Of a stretch of 64,000 nucleotides of DNA, positions 39,318 to 48,757 are shown in pieces. Both the position numbers and the translations under genes were made by a program. Origin of the DNA: Frateuria terrea (GTDB lineage Bacteria > Pseudomonadota > Gammaproteobacteria > Xanthomonadales > Rhodanobacteraceae); contig NZ_FOXL01000002.1 of NCBI RefSeq assembly GCF_900115705.1, forward strand, positions 496,001-560,000, given 5' to 3'. How positions within the stretch are numbered: the first letter of the stretch is position 1; every line of letters starts with the position of its first letter. The notes under the pieces were generated by a model. The model did not search any database, was not told the DNA's origin, and worked only from the letters and a program-made list of their open reading frames with translations.

Positions 39318-39941
39318 TCAGTGCCCGGCCGAGGTGGCCGGCGCCGGCGAGGACGTGCCGAAATCCACCTTCGGTGCGGTGGAGATGGCCTTCTCGTTCT
39401 CCACGGTGAAGTTCGGCTTCACGCTGTAGCCGAACATCTTGGCGGTGAGGTTGTTGGGGAAGGTGCGGATCATCGAGTTGTATTGCTGCACCGCCTGCAC
39501 GTAGCGGTTGCGCGCCACGGTGATGCGGTTCTCGGTGCCCTCCAGCTGCGCCTGCAGGTTCTGGAACAGGCCGTCCGCCTTCAGGTTCGGATAGTTCTCG
39601 CTGACCACCATCAGCCGCGACAGCGCGCTGGACAGCTCCCCCTGCGCCTGCTGGAACTGCTTGAGCTTCTGCGCGTCGTTGACCATGTCCGGGGTGACCT
39701 GCACGCTGCCGACGCGCGCGCGCGCATTGGTGACCTCGGTGAGCACACGCTCCTCATGCTGCGCGTAGCCCTTGACCGTGTTGACCAGGTTCGGTACCAG
39801 GTCGGCGCGCCGCTGGTACTGGTTGAGCACCTCGGACCAGGACGCCTTGACCGCCTCGTCCTGGCGCTGGATGGCGTTGTAGCCGCAGCCCGACAGGCCG
39901 ATGGCGAGCAGCAGCAGGAACAGCGAGCGCAAGTGCTTCAT
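39318..39941 (-). CDS. lemA: LemA-family lipoprotein
   Basis: The 207-residue protein has a lipobox (LLLLAIGLSGCG; Cys19) and the alpha-helical LemA fold (AVKASWSEVLNQYQRRADLVPNLVNTVKGYAQHEERVL, then NYPNLKADGLFQNLQAQLEGTENRI-like segments in order). LemA proteins form a coiled bundle at the cell envelope and have no settled function. It leads a three-gene operon with two TPM proteins, a widely conserved group. Confidence 0.93.
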   Translation of the reverse strand: MKHLRSLFLLLLAIGLSGCGYNAIQRQDEAVKASWSEVLNQYQRRADLVPNLVNTVKGYAQHEERVLTEVTNARARVGSVQVTPDMVNDAQKLKQFQQAQGELSSALSRLMVVSENYPNLKADGLFQNLQAQLEGTENRITVARNRYVQAVQQYNSMIRTFPNNLTAKMFGYSVKPNFTVENEKAISTAPKVDFGTSSPAPATSAGH

Positions 39942-40115
39942 GGGTGACTCCGCTACGTGGACAGCGCCCATTGCATCATCCGGCGCACGCAGGCGCAACG
40001 CATGACGCGCACGTCCTCCAGGCGCAGGTTGCCCCCGCGCAGGTATACCATCGGCCCTGTTCACCGGCGGGCATAGCGGTACGCCTTTCACCTGGATGTG
40101 CATCGGAGAACCCTC

Positions 40116-40934
40116 ATGCATCGGGCTCATCGCCTGTCCCTCTTGCTGGCCACGCTGGCCGCTCTCGCCTGCACCGCTGCGGCTTCGGACGATCCTCCCG
40201 GCAAGAGCGCCGACGAAGTACTGGCCGCCATGGATCGCACTTCGACCTATGGCCATCCGGACGAGTTCCACGAATTTGCCGGAATGCACTGCTACATGGC
40301 AGGCAACTACCCGTGCGCAATGGCCCATTTCCTGCAGGCTGCGCGCTATGCCGACAAGCTGTCGCAACTGGGCATCGGCCTGATGTACCTCAACGGCGAG
40401 GGCGCCTCGCGCGATCCGGTCGCCGCCTTTGCATGGGTGGCTATCGCGGCCGAGCGCAAGTATCCGCAGTTTGTCGCCACGCGCGACCGCATCTGGGCGG
40501 GCCTCGACGCCACCCAGCGGGCCGCGGCAGCGGCCATGGTTGACCAGCTCTATCCAGAGTACGGCGATGCCTCGGCCAAGCCGAGGATGGCCAAGGTACT
40601 GCGGCGCGTCGCTTCCGGTATGACCGGCTCGCTCCTGGGCTTTGGGGCAAGCTCGATCGAAACGATGACGCCTGCCCAGTACCTGGGCCTGGCGACCATG
40701 CCGGGGCTGGCGAGCGGCTCTGGAGGGGCCATGCCGCCCTGCGGCGCGTCATCCATCGACGGCGCGCCGATTACCGGGTGCGGCAACGTGTATGCGCAGT
40801 GGCGTTGGGACCCGAAGCAGTATTTCGAGTCACGCGATGCCGCACGGACCGGAGTGGTCACGGTTGGGCCGCTTGAACAGGTGCGCCGCGATGCCACATC
40901 CAACCATCCCGCAAGCGATGGCAACCAGAGATAG
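40116..40934 (+). CDS. Exported Sel1-repeat-like protein
   Basis: The 272-residue protein has a signal peptide (about 1-24, cut near AAASDD) and a helical region of the Sel1/TPR type (about 52-105; HCYMAGNYPCAMAHFLQAARYADKLSQLGIGLMYLNG). The second half (about 150-272) is without recognisable domain and has four Cys. A GGAGAA ribosome-binding site precedes ATG 40116. A GTG at 40098 is a longer alternative. I do not recognise a specific function. Sel1 proteins usually mediate protein contacts. Confidence 0.78.
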   Translation: MHRAHRLSLLLATLAALACTAAASDDPPGKSADEVLAAMDRTSTYGHPDEFHEFAGMHCYMAGNYPCAMAHFLQAARYADKLSQLGIGLMYLNGEGASRDPVAAFAWVAIAAERKYPQFVATRDRIWAGLDATQRAAAAAMVDQLYPEYGDASAKPRMAKVLRRVASGMTGSLLGFGASSIETMTPAQYLGLATMPGLASGSGGAMPPCGASSIDGAPITGCGNVYAQWRWDPKQYFESRDAARTGVVTVGPLEQVRRDATSNHPASDGNQR

Positions 40935-41011
40935 GGCCGCGTGAAGCGATCGGCACGCCTGGCCGCAGAGGCCGCTACCCGCTTACCCCCAGGGGTACCA
41001 AGCTCTCCAAC

Positions 41012-41392
41012 CTAGAACGCAGCTGGCAACCGGGGGCCCACGATGAGCACCCAGCTCAGCCCCATCAGCACCAGCAAGACGAACACCGCCGCCGAGCCCA
41101 TGTCCTTGGCGCGTCCGGCGAGTTCGTGGAACTCGGGGCTGACCTTGTCCACCACCGCCTCGATCGCCGAGTTGAGCAACTCGGCAGAAAGCACCAGGAA
41201 CATCGGCAGCACCAGCGCCAGCTTCTCCAGCGCACCCTGGCCGAGGTAGAGGCCCAGCGGGATCACCAGGACGCCCAGGCAGACCTCGAAGCGGAACGAT
41301 GCCTCGTGACGCCAGCCGGCGCGCAGGCCTTTCATGGACCAACGGAACGCATTCCAGAGCTGGCGCGGTCCGCGGAAACCTTCGGCAGCCAT
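41012..41392 (-). CDS. dgkA: Diacylglycerol kinase (DgkA type)
   Basis: DgkA phosphorylates diacylglycerol in the inner membrane to recycle it to phosphatidic acid. The 126-residue protein has an amphipathic start, three transmembrane helices and the family signature ELLNSAIEAVVDKVSPEFHELAGRAKD, which supplies the catalytic Glu and Asp residues. The start at 41392 (MAAEGFRGPRQLWNAF) is chosen by family length (E. coli 122 residues). Confidence 0.95.
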   Translation of the reverse strand: MAAEGFRGPRQLWNAFRWSMKGLRAGWRHEASFRFEVCLGVLVIPLGLYLGQGALEKLALVLPMFLVLSAELLNSAIEAVVDKVSPEFHELAGRAKDMGSAAVFVLLVLMGLSWVLIVGPRLPAAF

Positions 41393-41646
41393 GCCGTCAG
41401 CCCGCCGCGGGCAGGAAACCGGCGCAGTACGAATGCGGCGGAAGCTGGATGGTGGGCATGGCGGCGGCTCTCGCTTTTCCTCGGCGGCAAGCGCGCGATG
41501 ATGCCATAGCGTACGCAGCGGCACGGATGTCGCAGTGCAGCGTCATCTCCGCGTCGGATGGGTTACCCTCGAGCGATTGCACCCCGGTCCAGGGTTGCAG
41601 AGCAGGCCGCGCCGCGGCAGTCAGTATTCGTCCGCTCGGAAATTCC

Positions 41647-43203
41647 ATGGCAATCCAGAATCCTCCCGTGTCGCAGACACGATCCTTCAGCACCGTTTTC
41701 CTGATCGAAATGTGGGAGCGCTTCGGCTTCTACGGCATGCAGGTGCTGATGGTCACCTACATGATGAAGAAGCTCGGCTTCGTCGACACCCACGCCAACC
41801 TGGTGTGGGGCGCGGCCGCCGCGCTGATCTATGCGACGCCCGCCATCGGCGGCTGGGTCGGCGATAAGCTGATCGGCACGCGGCGCACGATGCTCACCGG
41901 TGCGGTAGTGCTGGGCCTCGGCTACGCGATGCTGTGGATTCCCACCGACAATCCATACCTGCTGTATTGCGCGCTGGGCGTGATCATCGTCGGCAACGGC
42001 TTCTTCAAGCCCAACGCCGGCAACCTCGTGCGCAAGATCTACGAGGGCGACGACACCAGGATCGACAGCGCGTTCACGATCTACTACATGGCGGTCAACG
42101 TCGGCTCGATGATTTCGATGACCCTGACGCCGTGGGTGCGCGACTACGTGGGCGAGCGCTACGGCGACGCCTGGGGCTGGCACACCGCCTTCGGCATCTG
42201 CGCCATCGGCCTGCTGCTCGGCCTGGTCAACTACACGCTGATGAGCCGCACGCTGCGCCACATCGGCTCGGCGCCGGACCGCAAACCATTCGACCTCACC
42301 CGTTTCGGGCTCGTGATGCTGGCGGCGGTCGGCATGGTGTTCGTCTCGGCCTTCATCCTGCAAAGCCAGACGGTGGCGCGCATCTGCGTGTATGCCGCCG
42401 GCGTGGTGATCCTGGGCATCTTCATCCACCTGATCCGCTCCAGCGAGCGCAGCGAGCGCGCCGGCCTGGTCGCCGCACTGGTGCTGACGGTCCAGACGAT
42501 CTTCTTCTTCATCTTCTACCAGCAGATGTCCACCTCGCTGAACCTGTTCGCGCAGAAGAACGTAAACCTCGACTTCAGCGTGTTCGGCATGCACCTGTTC
42601 ACCTGGATCCCGGAGCAGTACCAGAACTTGAACGCGATCTGGATCGTGCTGTTGAGCCCCGTGCTGGTGTTCCTCTACAACTCGCTCGGCCGTATCGGCA
42701 AGGATCCTTCGGTCGCCGCCAAGTTCGCCTGGGGTTTCGCCGCCGTGGCCGCCGGCTTCTTCATGTATGGCGTCGGCGCGCATTGGGCCGTCGCCGGCCA
42801 GGTGTCCTCCTGGACCATGGTCTGGGGCTACGGCTTCTATTCGCTCGGCGAGTTGCTGGTCTCGGGTCTCGGCCTGGCGATGATCGCCCGGTACGTCCCG
42901 GCGCGCATGGGCGGCTTCATGATGGGCGCCTACTACGTCGCCTCCGGCATCTCGCAGTACCTGGGCAGCGTCGTGGCCAACTTCGCGCACATTCCCGAAG
43001 GCCTCAGCGACCCGGTGCAGTCGCTGCAGATCTACACCAGCCTGTTCACCAAGCTCGGCTGGGTGGGCGTGGGCTGCACGGCCATCGCCGTGGCAGTGCT
43101 GCCGCTGATGAAGAAGCTCTCCAACAGCCACGCCGAGCACGCCGCTGCGGCCGACCCGCTGCCGCCGGTGCGCAGCGAGGAAGGCTGGGAACTGCCGGGT
43201 TGA
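41647..43203 (+). CDS. Proton-coupled oligopeptide transporter (POT/PTR2 family)
   Basis: The 518-residue major facilitator protein has about 14 transmembrane helices. It carries the POT proton-coupling motif ExxER (IEMWERFGFYGM, about 17-28), the PTR2 signature FFKPNAGNLVRKIY and the FYQQMSTSLNLFA segment on the helix that lines the peptide site. It imports di- and tripeptides with protons. It is followed after 45 bases by the RegB-like kinase gene, which may share its transcript. Confidence 0.94.
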   Translation: MAIQNPPVSQTRSFSTVFLIEMWERFGFYGMQVLMVTYMMKKLGFVDTHANLVWGAAAALIYATPAIGGWVGDKLIGTRRTMLTGAVVLGLGYAMLWIPTDNPYLLYCALGVIIVGNGFFKPNAGNLVRKIYEGDDTRIDSAFTIYYMAVNVGSMISMTLTPWVRDYVGERYGDAWGWHTAFGICAIGLLLGLVNYTLMSRTLRHIGSAPDRKPFDLTRFGLVMLAAVGMVFVSAFILQSQTVARICVYAAGVVILGIFIHLIRSSERSERAGLVAALVLTVQTIFFFIFYQQMSTSLNLFAQKNVNLDFSVFGMHLFTWIPEQYQNLNAIWIVLLSPVLVFLYNSLGRIGKDPSVAAKFAWGFAAVAAGFFMYGVGAHWAVAGQVSSWTMVWGYGFYSLGELLVSGLGLAMIARYVPARMGGFMMGAYYVASGISQYLGSVVANFAHIPEGLSDPVQSLQIYTSLFTKLGWVGVGCTAIAVAVLPLMKKLSNSHAEHAAAADPLPPVRSEEGWELPG

Positions 43204-43248
43204 TCCTGGAGGCGCCGCGGGCAGCCGCGGCACCCAGCGTTTAGCGCC

Positions 43249-44517
43249 ATGCCACACCGGCACGCCAGCCGCCGCATCGGCCCCTTCGCGCTCACACGCA
43301 CGCTGGCCTGGCTGCGTCTGTGCGCGATCGCCGGGCAGAGCGTCGCCGTGCTGGTCTGCGCGCTGTGGATGCACTTGGCCATCCCGCTGCTGCCACTGCT
43401 GACAGGCGTGGGCGCGCTGGCGGTGTTCGCGGTTTTCGCCGCCTGGCGGCTCGGCCAGCCATGGCCGGTGCGCGAATGGGAAACCATCGGGCACGTCGCC
43501 GTCGACACGCTGGTGCTGGGCTACCTGCTGTATTTCACCGGCGGTGCCAGCAATCCCTTCGTCACCTTGCTGCTGGTGCCGATCGCACTCTCCGCGGCGG
43601 CGCTCTCCGTGCCGGCGGTACTCGCCGTCGCCGCGTTGGCCGGCATCGCCTACCTGCTGCTGCTCTACCGCTACGTGCCGCTGCCGCTGCCCATGCATGG
43701 CGGTGGCTTTCCGCTGCACGTCCTGGGCATGGGGGTGAACTTCGTGATCACCGCGCTGCTGATGGCCTTCTTCATCAACCGGCTGGCGCGCGCGTTGCGC
43801 ATGCAGCAGCTGGAAGTGCAGCGGGTACGCGAGCGAGCGCTGCGCGACGAGGGCATCCTCGCCATCGCCACCCAGGCCGCCGGTGCCGCACACGAGCTCA
43901 ACACACCGTTGGCCACCATGCGTACGCTGCTGCCGGAATTGCGCCGCGAGCACGCGCAGGATGCCGTACTGGAGGAAGACCTCGCGCTGCTGCAGGAACA
44001 GGTCGACCGCTGCCGCACCATCCTGCGCGAGATGGTTGCCTTCGGTCAGGCACAGCTCTCGCAGGAGGCCGAGCGAATGCCGCTGCAGGCATTCGTGCAT
44101 GGCTGCCTGGAACGCTTCCAGCTGTTGCGCCCGGAGGCCGAACTGGCGCTGGACCTGCCCGAATCCGCCGCGCGCCTTGAACTGCGCGTGCCGCCCGGGT
44201 TGCGCCACGCATTGATCAACCTGCTCAACAACGCCGCCGATGCCTCCGCGTCGTGCGATTCCAACGCGGTCGAACTGCAGATTCACTGTGGCCAAGGCTG
44301 GCTGGAGCTGACCGTGCGCGACCACGGTCCGGGCTTCGCCTCCGCGGACGAACCGGGCAGGCTCGGTCGCAGCGGCAAGCAGGGCGGCCTGGGGCTGGGC
44401 CTGGCGTTGGCCGAAGCCACTGCCGAGCGCCTCGACGGCGAGCTGACCGCCGGCAACACCGGGCACGGCGCGCAGGTGCGCCTGCGCCTGCCGCTGGCGG
44501 TGATCGGCGCCGGCTGA
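43249..44517 (+). CDS. regB: Redox-sensing histidine kinase, RegB/PrrB type
   Basis: The 422-residue kinase has six transmembrane helices (about 20-180) with the quinone-binding heptad TGGASNPF (97-104), an H box with His215 in AAHELNTPLATM, a conserved Cys255 in DRCRTILREM matching the redox-active Cys of RegB, and a GHKL ATPase domain. RegB senses the quinone pool and the cytosolic redox state and controls energy metabolism through RegA. The motifs and the adjacent RegA gene make this assignment firm. The regulon here is unknown. Confidence 0.92.
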   Translation: MPHRHASRRIGPFALTRTLAWLRLCAIAGQSVAVLVCALWMHLAIPLLPLLTGVGALAVFAVFAAWRLGQPWPVREWETIGHVAVDTLVLGYLLYFTGGASNPFVTLLLVPIALSAAALSVPAVLAVAALAGIAYLLLLYRYVPLPLPMHGGGFPLHVLGMGVNFVITALLMAFFINRLARALRMQQLEVQRVRERALRDEGILAIATQAAGAAHELNTPLATMRTLLPELRREHAQDAVLEEDLALLQEQVDRCRTILREMVAFGQAQLSQEAERMPLQAFVHGCLERFQLLRPEAELALDLPESAARLELRVPPGLRHALINLLNNAADASASCDSNAVELQIHCGQGWLELTVRDHGPGFASADEPGRLGRSGKQGGLGLGLALAEATAERLDGELTAGNTGHGAQVRLRLPLAVIGAG

Positions 44518-44603
44518 TCGGGACCGACGGAAGCAGACGTCACGTGCAACCGCCGCGCGCTCGGGCAAGAATGTCCGTTCCATCCCCTGCCCCTTCCACC
44601 CAC

Positions 44604-45182
44604 ATGACCGACGCCAATGCCTCCCGCCCGCTGCTGATCGTCGACGACGACGCTACCTTCGTCCGCGTGCTTTCCCGGGCGCTGGGCTCGCGTGGCTTCG
44701 AGGCGATCGGCGCCACCCGCGCCGACGAGGCGCGCGTGCTGGCCCGTCGCCACCAGCCGCGTTATTGCGTGCTCGACCTCAAGCTCGGCGAGGAGAACGG
44801 CCTGAAGCTGATCTCCGAGCTGCACGCGCTGGTGCCGGAGATGCGCATCCTGCTACTGACCGGCTATGCCTCGATCGCCACCGCCGTCGAGGCGATCAAA
44901 CGCGGCGCGCACGACTACCTGGCCAAACCGGTCGACGCCGATGCAGTGGTGCGCGCGCTGCTCGAGGGCGAGGGCCCCGCGTCGATCGACGACGAGCCGC
45001 CGGAGGCGCCCGAAGCACCGCTCGCGCTGCGCCGGCTGGAGTGGGAACACATCCAGCGCGTGCTGACCGAGTGCGACGGCAACATTTCCGAGACCGCGCG
45101 GCGGCTGGGCATGCATCGCCGCACGCTTCAGCGCAAGCTGGGCAAGCATCCGGTCCGCGAGCGGCCCGACACCGAAGGCTGA
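44604..45182 (+). CDS. regA: Redox response regulator, RegA/PrrA/ActR type
   Basis: The 192-residue regulator has a receiver domain (about 9-120; acidic DDD at about 14-16, phosphoacceptor Asp58 in CVLDLKLG, TGYASIATAVEAIKRGAHDYLAKP) and a Fis-type helix-turn-helix (about 140-180; ISETARRLGMHRRTLQRKLGK), the strongly conserved RegA DNA-binding end. It lies 86 bases after regB. It is directly upstream of the TonB-receptor/propeller/thioredoxin cassette, which may be among its targets. Confidence 0.93.
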   Translation: MTDANASRPLLIVDDDATFVRVLSRALGSRGFEAIGATRADEARVLARRHQPRYCVLDLKLGEENGLKLISELHALVPEMRILLLTGYASIATAVEAIKRGAHDYLAKPVDADAVVRALLEGEGPASIDDEPPEAPEAPLALRRLEWEHIQRVLTECDGNISETARRLGMHRRTLQRKLGKHPVRERPDTEG

Positions 45183-45295
45183 CGGACGCAAGGGCCGCCA
45201 GGCCGAAGCCGGCCTCTGGTGCAAACCGCACAGCGGCGGGCTTGATACACCACTCTGCGACAACGCGTCATCTGACCGTGCACATTGGCGCCGCT

Positions 45296-47575
45296 ATGCT
45301 GCGAAGCCTTGACCAACGTCCAGAGTTGACCGTGAAGCCCCGATCACCTGGCATCTGCGCACTCGTCCTGTTGGCCGCACCCGGCCTGCTGCATGCCGTC
45401 GACGCATCGCCGCAGACGACGACGCTTGCCCCGGTGATGGTCCATGCCAGCGACACCCACGTGACCGAGACGCCGGCCGTCAGCGTTCGCATCGACCGCG
45501 TGCAGCTGGACCGGCAGAACATCACCACCAGCGCCGACGCGCTGCGCTTCGCTCCCAACCTGCAGGTGCGCGAGCGCTACATCGGCGACCCCAACGCGAT
45601 CATCAGCGGGCGCAATGCCGGCACGTTGCAGAGTGCGCGCAGCCTGGTCTATGCCGATGGCCTGCTGCTTTCCAACCTGATGACCAACGGCTGGGATGGC
45701 GCCCCGCGCTGGGGCATGGTCGCGCCCGGCGAGATCGGCGCGGTGGACGTGCTGTACGGCCCCTACTCCGCGCTCTATCCGGGCAACTCGATCGGCACCA
45801 CGGTGCTGATCCACACGCGCCTGCCACGGCAGCTCACCGCCAGCGCGAGCGTCCAGTTCATGAGCCAGGATTTCCGCGATGCCTACGGTGCCAGCGGTCA
45901 CTACGACGGTCGGCACGCTGCCGCCTCGCTCGGCAACAGGCAGGGGCGCTGGAGCTGGCTGCTCAGCCTGGACCGGCTGGACAACCATGGGCAGCCAATG
46001 CAGTACGCCACGGCCAAGCCCGGTGGCGACCCGGCGGCCGCGGTCGCCGTCGGTGGCGCCACGCTAGACCGCAATCCCAACGGCAGTCCCCGCCTGGTCT
46101 ATGGGGCGAACAGCATCGAGCACACCGTACAGAGCCAGGCCAAGCTCAAGCTGGGGGTCGAGCTGACCGATCGCGTGGCTGCGCTGTTTACGCTGGGCTG
46201 GTGGCACAACCACGCCGAGGACCGCACGCGCACCTTCCTTCGTGACGCCGATGGACAGGCGGTCACCGCCGCCACGATCAGCGCCTATGGCGGCACCTGG
46301 ACGTTGCCGCCCAGCGGCCTGGCGCCCACCGCCAACGAAGACACCCACCTGCTCTACGGCGCCGAGTTCAATGGCCACTGGTCCAACGACTGGCGCTGGA
46401 CCGCCGTGGCCAGCCATTACGATTTCGCCCGCGCGCTCGCGCACAGCGCCGCGCTGCCGCAGCAGACCGGCCCCGGCACGGTAGCCGACAACGCCGGTTC
46501 GGGCTGGGACACGTTGGACCTGCGCAGCTCCGGCCCACTCGGCGACACGCACATGCTCTACGCCGGCCTGCACGGCGACCGCTACGTGCTCGACTCACGC
46601 GTGCATGCTGCCGACAACTGGCGCGGCACCGCGGACGGCCCGCTGACGGGCGCCTTCGCCGGCCGCACGCAGACCCGCGCCGCCTACCTGCAGGATGTGT
46701 GGAGCTTCGCGCCGGCGTGGGCGCTGACGCTGGGCAGCCGCTGGGAACAGTGGCGCGCCTACGGCGGCCGCCGTAGCGATGCCGCCGGCAACGTGCGCTA
46801 CGCCGACCGCCGGCGCAGCGATCTTTCGCCGAAGGCTGCGCTCGAATGGGACTTCGCCCCGGCCTGGCAACTGCGGCTGGCCTGGGGCAAGGCGGTACGC
46901 TACCCGACCGTCGCCGAACTGTTCCAGGGCGCGATCTCCGCCAACGCCATCGTCGGCAACGATCCCAACCTCAAGCCCGAGCGCGACAACTCGGTCGACC
47001 TCACGCTCAAGCAGCTGCTCGCCCGGGGGCACTGGCGCGTATCGTTGTTCCAGGACCGCATCGCCGACGCGCTCTATACGCAGACCGACATCACCGTCAT
47101 CCCTATCGTCACCAACGTGCAGAACATCGACCTCACCCGTATTCGCGGCATCGAGGGCGAGCTGGCACTGACGGACGTCTGGACGTCCGGGCTCGATCTC
47201 ACGGCGAGCCTTGCCATCAACGACGCAAAGACCCTGCGTGACCGCCGCTACCCGCTGGCCGAAGGCAAGTGGTTCCCCCGCATCCCGCGGCTGCGCGCCA
47301 GCCTGTTCGCCGACTACCGTTTCGCGGACGGCTGGGACGCCTCGCTCGGCGTCCGCCGCTCTGGCCGCCAGTACGGTTCGCTGGACAACAGCGACTTCGT
47401 CGACACCTACGGCGCCGTCAGCGCCTTCACGGTCGCTGATGCCAAACTGCGCTGGCAGTTCGCCCCGCGCTGGACCGCTTCGCTGGGCGTGGACAACCTC
47501 ACCAACGCGCGCTACTGGGTCTACCACCCGTATGCCGGCCGCACCTGGGTCGGCAGCGTGCGCTGGGATCTGTAG
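45296..47575 (+). CDS. TonB-dependent receptor of the propeller/thioredoxin cassette
   Basis: The protein has 759 residues from ATG 45296. A GTG at 45332 (then KPRSPGICALVLLAAPGLLHA) gives a cleaner signal peptide and is a real alternative. After the signal come a TonB box-like TTLAPVMVHAS, a plug domain (about 60-180; ADALRFAPNLQVRERYIGDPN, DVLYGPYSALYPGNSIG) and a barrel ending in GSVRWDL. The C-terminal residue is Leu rather than Phe. No Fur box was seen upstream, and the gene is followed by a possible metal-binding propeller gene, so copper or another non-iron metal is a candidate ligand. That is inference. Confidence 0.88.
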   Translation: MLRSLDQRPELTVKPRSPGICALVLLAAPGLLHAVDASPQTTTLAPVMVHASDTHVTETPAVSVRIDRVQLDRQNITTSADALRFAPNLQVRERYIGDPNAIISGRNAGTLQSARSLVYADGLLLSNLMTNGWDGAPRWGMVAPGEIGAVDVLYGPYSALYPGNSIGTTVLIHTRLPRQLTASASVQFMSQDFRDAYGASGHYDGRHAAASLGNRQGRWSWLLSLDRLDNHGQPMQYATAKPGGDPAAAVAVGGATLDRNPNGSPRLVYGANSIEHTVQSQAKLKLGVELTDRVAALFTLGWWHNHAEDRTRTFLRDADGQAVTAATISAYGGTWTLPPSGLAPTANEDTHLLYGAEFNGHWSNDWRWTAVASHYDFARALAHSAALPQQTGPGTVADNAGSGWDTLDLRSSGPLGDTHMLYAGLHGDRYVLDSRVHAADNWRGTADGPLTGAFAGRTQTRAAYLQDVWSFAPAWALTLGSRWEQWRAYGGRRSDAAGNVRYADRRRSDLSPKAALEWDFAPAWQLRLAWGKAVRYPTVAELFQGAISANAIVGNDPNLKPERDNSVDLTLKQLLARGHWRVSLFQDRIADALYTQTDITVIPIVTNVQNIDLTRIRGIEGELALTDVWTSGLDLTASLAINDAKTLRDRRYPLAEGKWFPRIPRLRASLFADYRFADGWDASLGVRRSGRQYGSLDNSDFVDTYGAVSAFTVADAKLRWQFAPRWTASLGVDNLTNARYWVYHPYAGRTWVGSVRWDL

Positions 47576-47590
47576 ACGGAAGAAGCGACC

Positions 47591-48757
47591 ATGCGCCGAA
47601 CATTGCTCCTGTGGCTGTGCCTGACCGTTGCGCCGGTGCTGGCACACGAGCACATGACGATGGCGCAGGAGCCACCGCTCGGCGCCACCGCGGCGTTCGA
47701 CGCGCACGGCCGCCTGTGGCTGGTCGATGCCGGCGACGGCCACGTGCGCCTGCGGCACTCGGACGACCTGGGCAAGACCTTCAGCGCGCCCGTGCCGGTC
47801 AACGCCGCGCCCGAGCCGATCTATGCCGAAGGCGAGAACCGACCCAAGCTCGCCTTCGGCCCGCAAGGCGAGATCTACGTGAGCTGGTCGCAGCCGCGCG
47901 CCAGGCCGTGGACCGGTTTCGTGCGTTTCGCCCGTTCGCTCGACGGCGGCGCGCATTTCACCGCGCCGGTCACCGTGCACCACGACCGCGCCGAGATCAC
48001 CCACCGCTTCGACGCGCTGGCCGTGGACAGCAGCGGGCGCGTCGTGCTGGCCTGGGTCGACAAGCGCGACCAGGTCGCCGCCGAGGCGGCGGGCAAGCCC
48101 TATCTCGGTGCGGCGGTCTACTACACCTGGTCGAGCGATCGCGGCGCGCACTTCGAACCGGAACGCGCGCTCGCCCAGCACAGCTGCGAATGCTGCCGCA
48201 TTGCGCTCGCACGCACGCCGCAGGGAGGTGTCGCCGCGTTCTTCCGCGCAGTCTACGGCGACAACATCCGCGACCACGCCTATGCGGTGCTGCGCACCGA
48301 CGGGGGCACCAGCCATGCCGAACGCGCCACCTACAGCGGCTGGCACATCGCCGGTTGCCCGCACCACGGTCCGGGCCTCGCGATCGGCAACGACGGCACC
48401 CGCCACGCGGTCTGGTACGAGGCCAGCGGCAAGCCGACGATCTGGTACGGCCAACTGCAGCCGGGCCAGCGTGCCGCGCACGCACAGGCGATCGCCAGTG
48501 CAGGCGCCAGCCACGCGGACATCGCCGTACACGGCACTACGGTCTGGATCGCGTGGAACCAGGTCGATGCGCAGGGGGATGCACTGATGCTGCGCCACTC
48601 GGACGACGGCGGCCTGCACTTCGGCCCGCCTCGGGCGTTGGCGAACAGCACCGCGGCGGTCGGCTCGCCGCAGTTGCTGCTGCACGACGGCCACGCCTAT
48701 GCCGCCTGGAATACCGCGTCCGGCTTCCGCCTGCTGCCTGTGGGGGACGCGCCGTGA
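47591..48757 (+). CDS. Exported sialidase-fold beta-propeller protein with CxCC and CPHH motifs
   Basis: The 388-residue protein has a signal peptide (about 1-18, VAPVLA) after which the mature chain would start His-Glu-His-Met-Thr-Met. The body contains repeated BNR/Asp-box-like units (HSDDLGKTF, SLDGGAHF, SSDRGAHF, HSDDGGLHF), so it folds as a sialidase-like propeller. It lacks an obvious sialidase active site but has HSCECCR (His197, Cys199, Cys201, Cys202) and WHIAGCPHHGP (His252, Cys256, His258, His259). These look like metal or heme ligands. It follows the receptor by 15 bases with a GGAAGAAG ribosome-binding site and overlaps the thioredoxin gene by four bases. Confidence 0.85.
   Translation: MRRTLLLWLCLTVAPVLAHEHMTMAQEPPLGATAAFDAHGRLWLVDAGDGHVRLRHSDDLGKTFSAPVPVNAAPEPIYAEGENRPKLAFGPQGEIYVSWSQPRARPWTGFVRFARSLDGGAHFTAPVTVHHDRAEITHRFDALAVDSSGRVVLAWVDKRDQVAAEAAGKPYLGAAVYYTWSSDRGAHFEPERALAQHSCECCRIALARTPQGGVAAFFRAVYGDNIRDHAYAVLRTDGGTSHAERATYSGWHIAGCPHHGPGLAIGNDGTRHAVWYEASGKPTIWYGQLQPGQRAAHAQAIASAGASHADIAVHGTTVWIAWNQVDAQGDALMLRHSDDGGLHFGPPRALANSTAAVGSPQLLLHDGHAYAAWNTASGFRLLPVGDAP

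Noticed and set aside
47591-48757. True sialidase
   Set aside because: The Asp-box-like repeats suggest the fold, but the Arg triad and FRIP-type motif of sialidases were not recognised. The Cys/His motifs and the neighbours point to another role.
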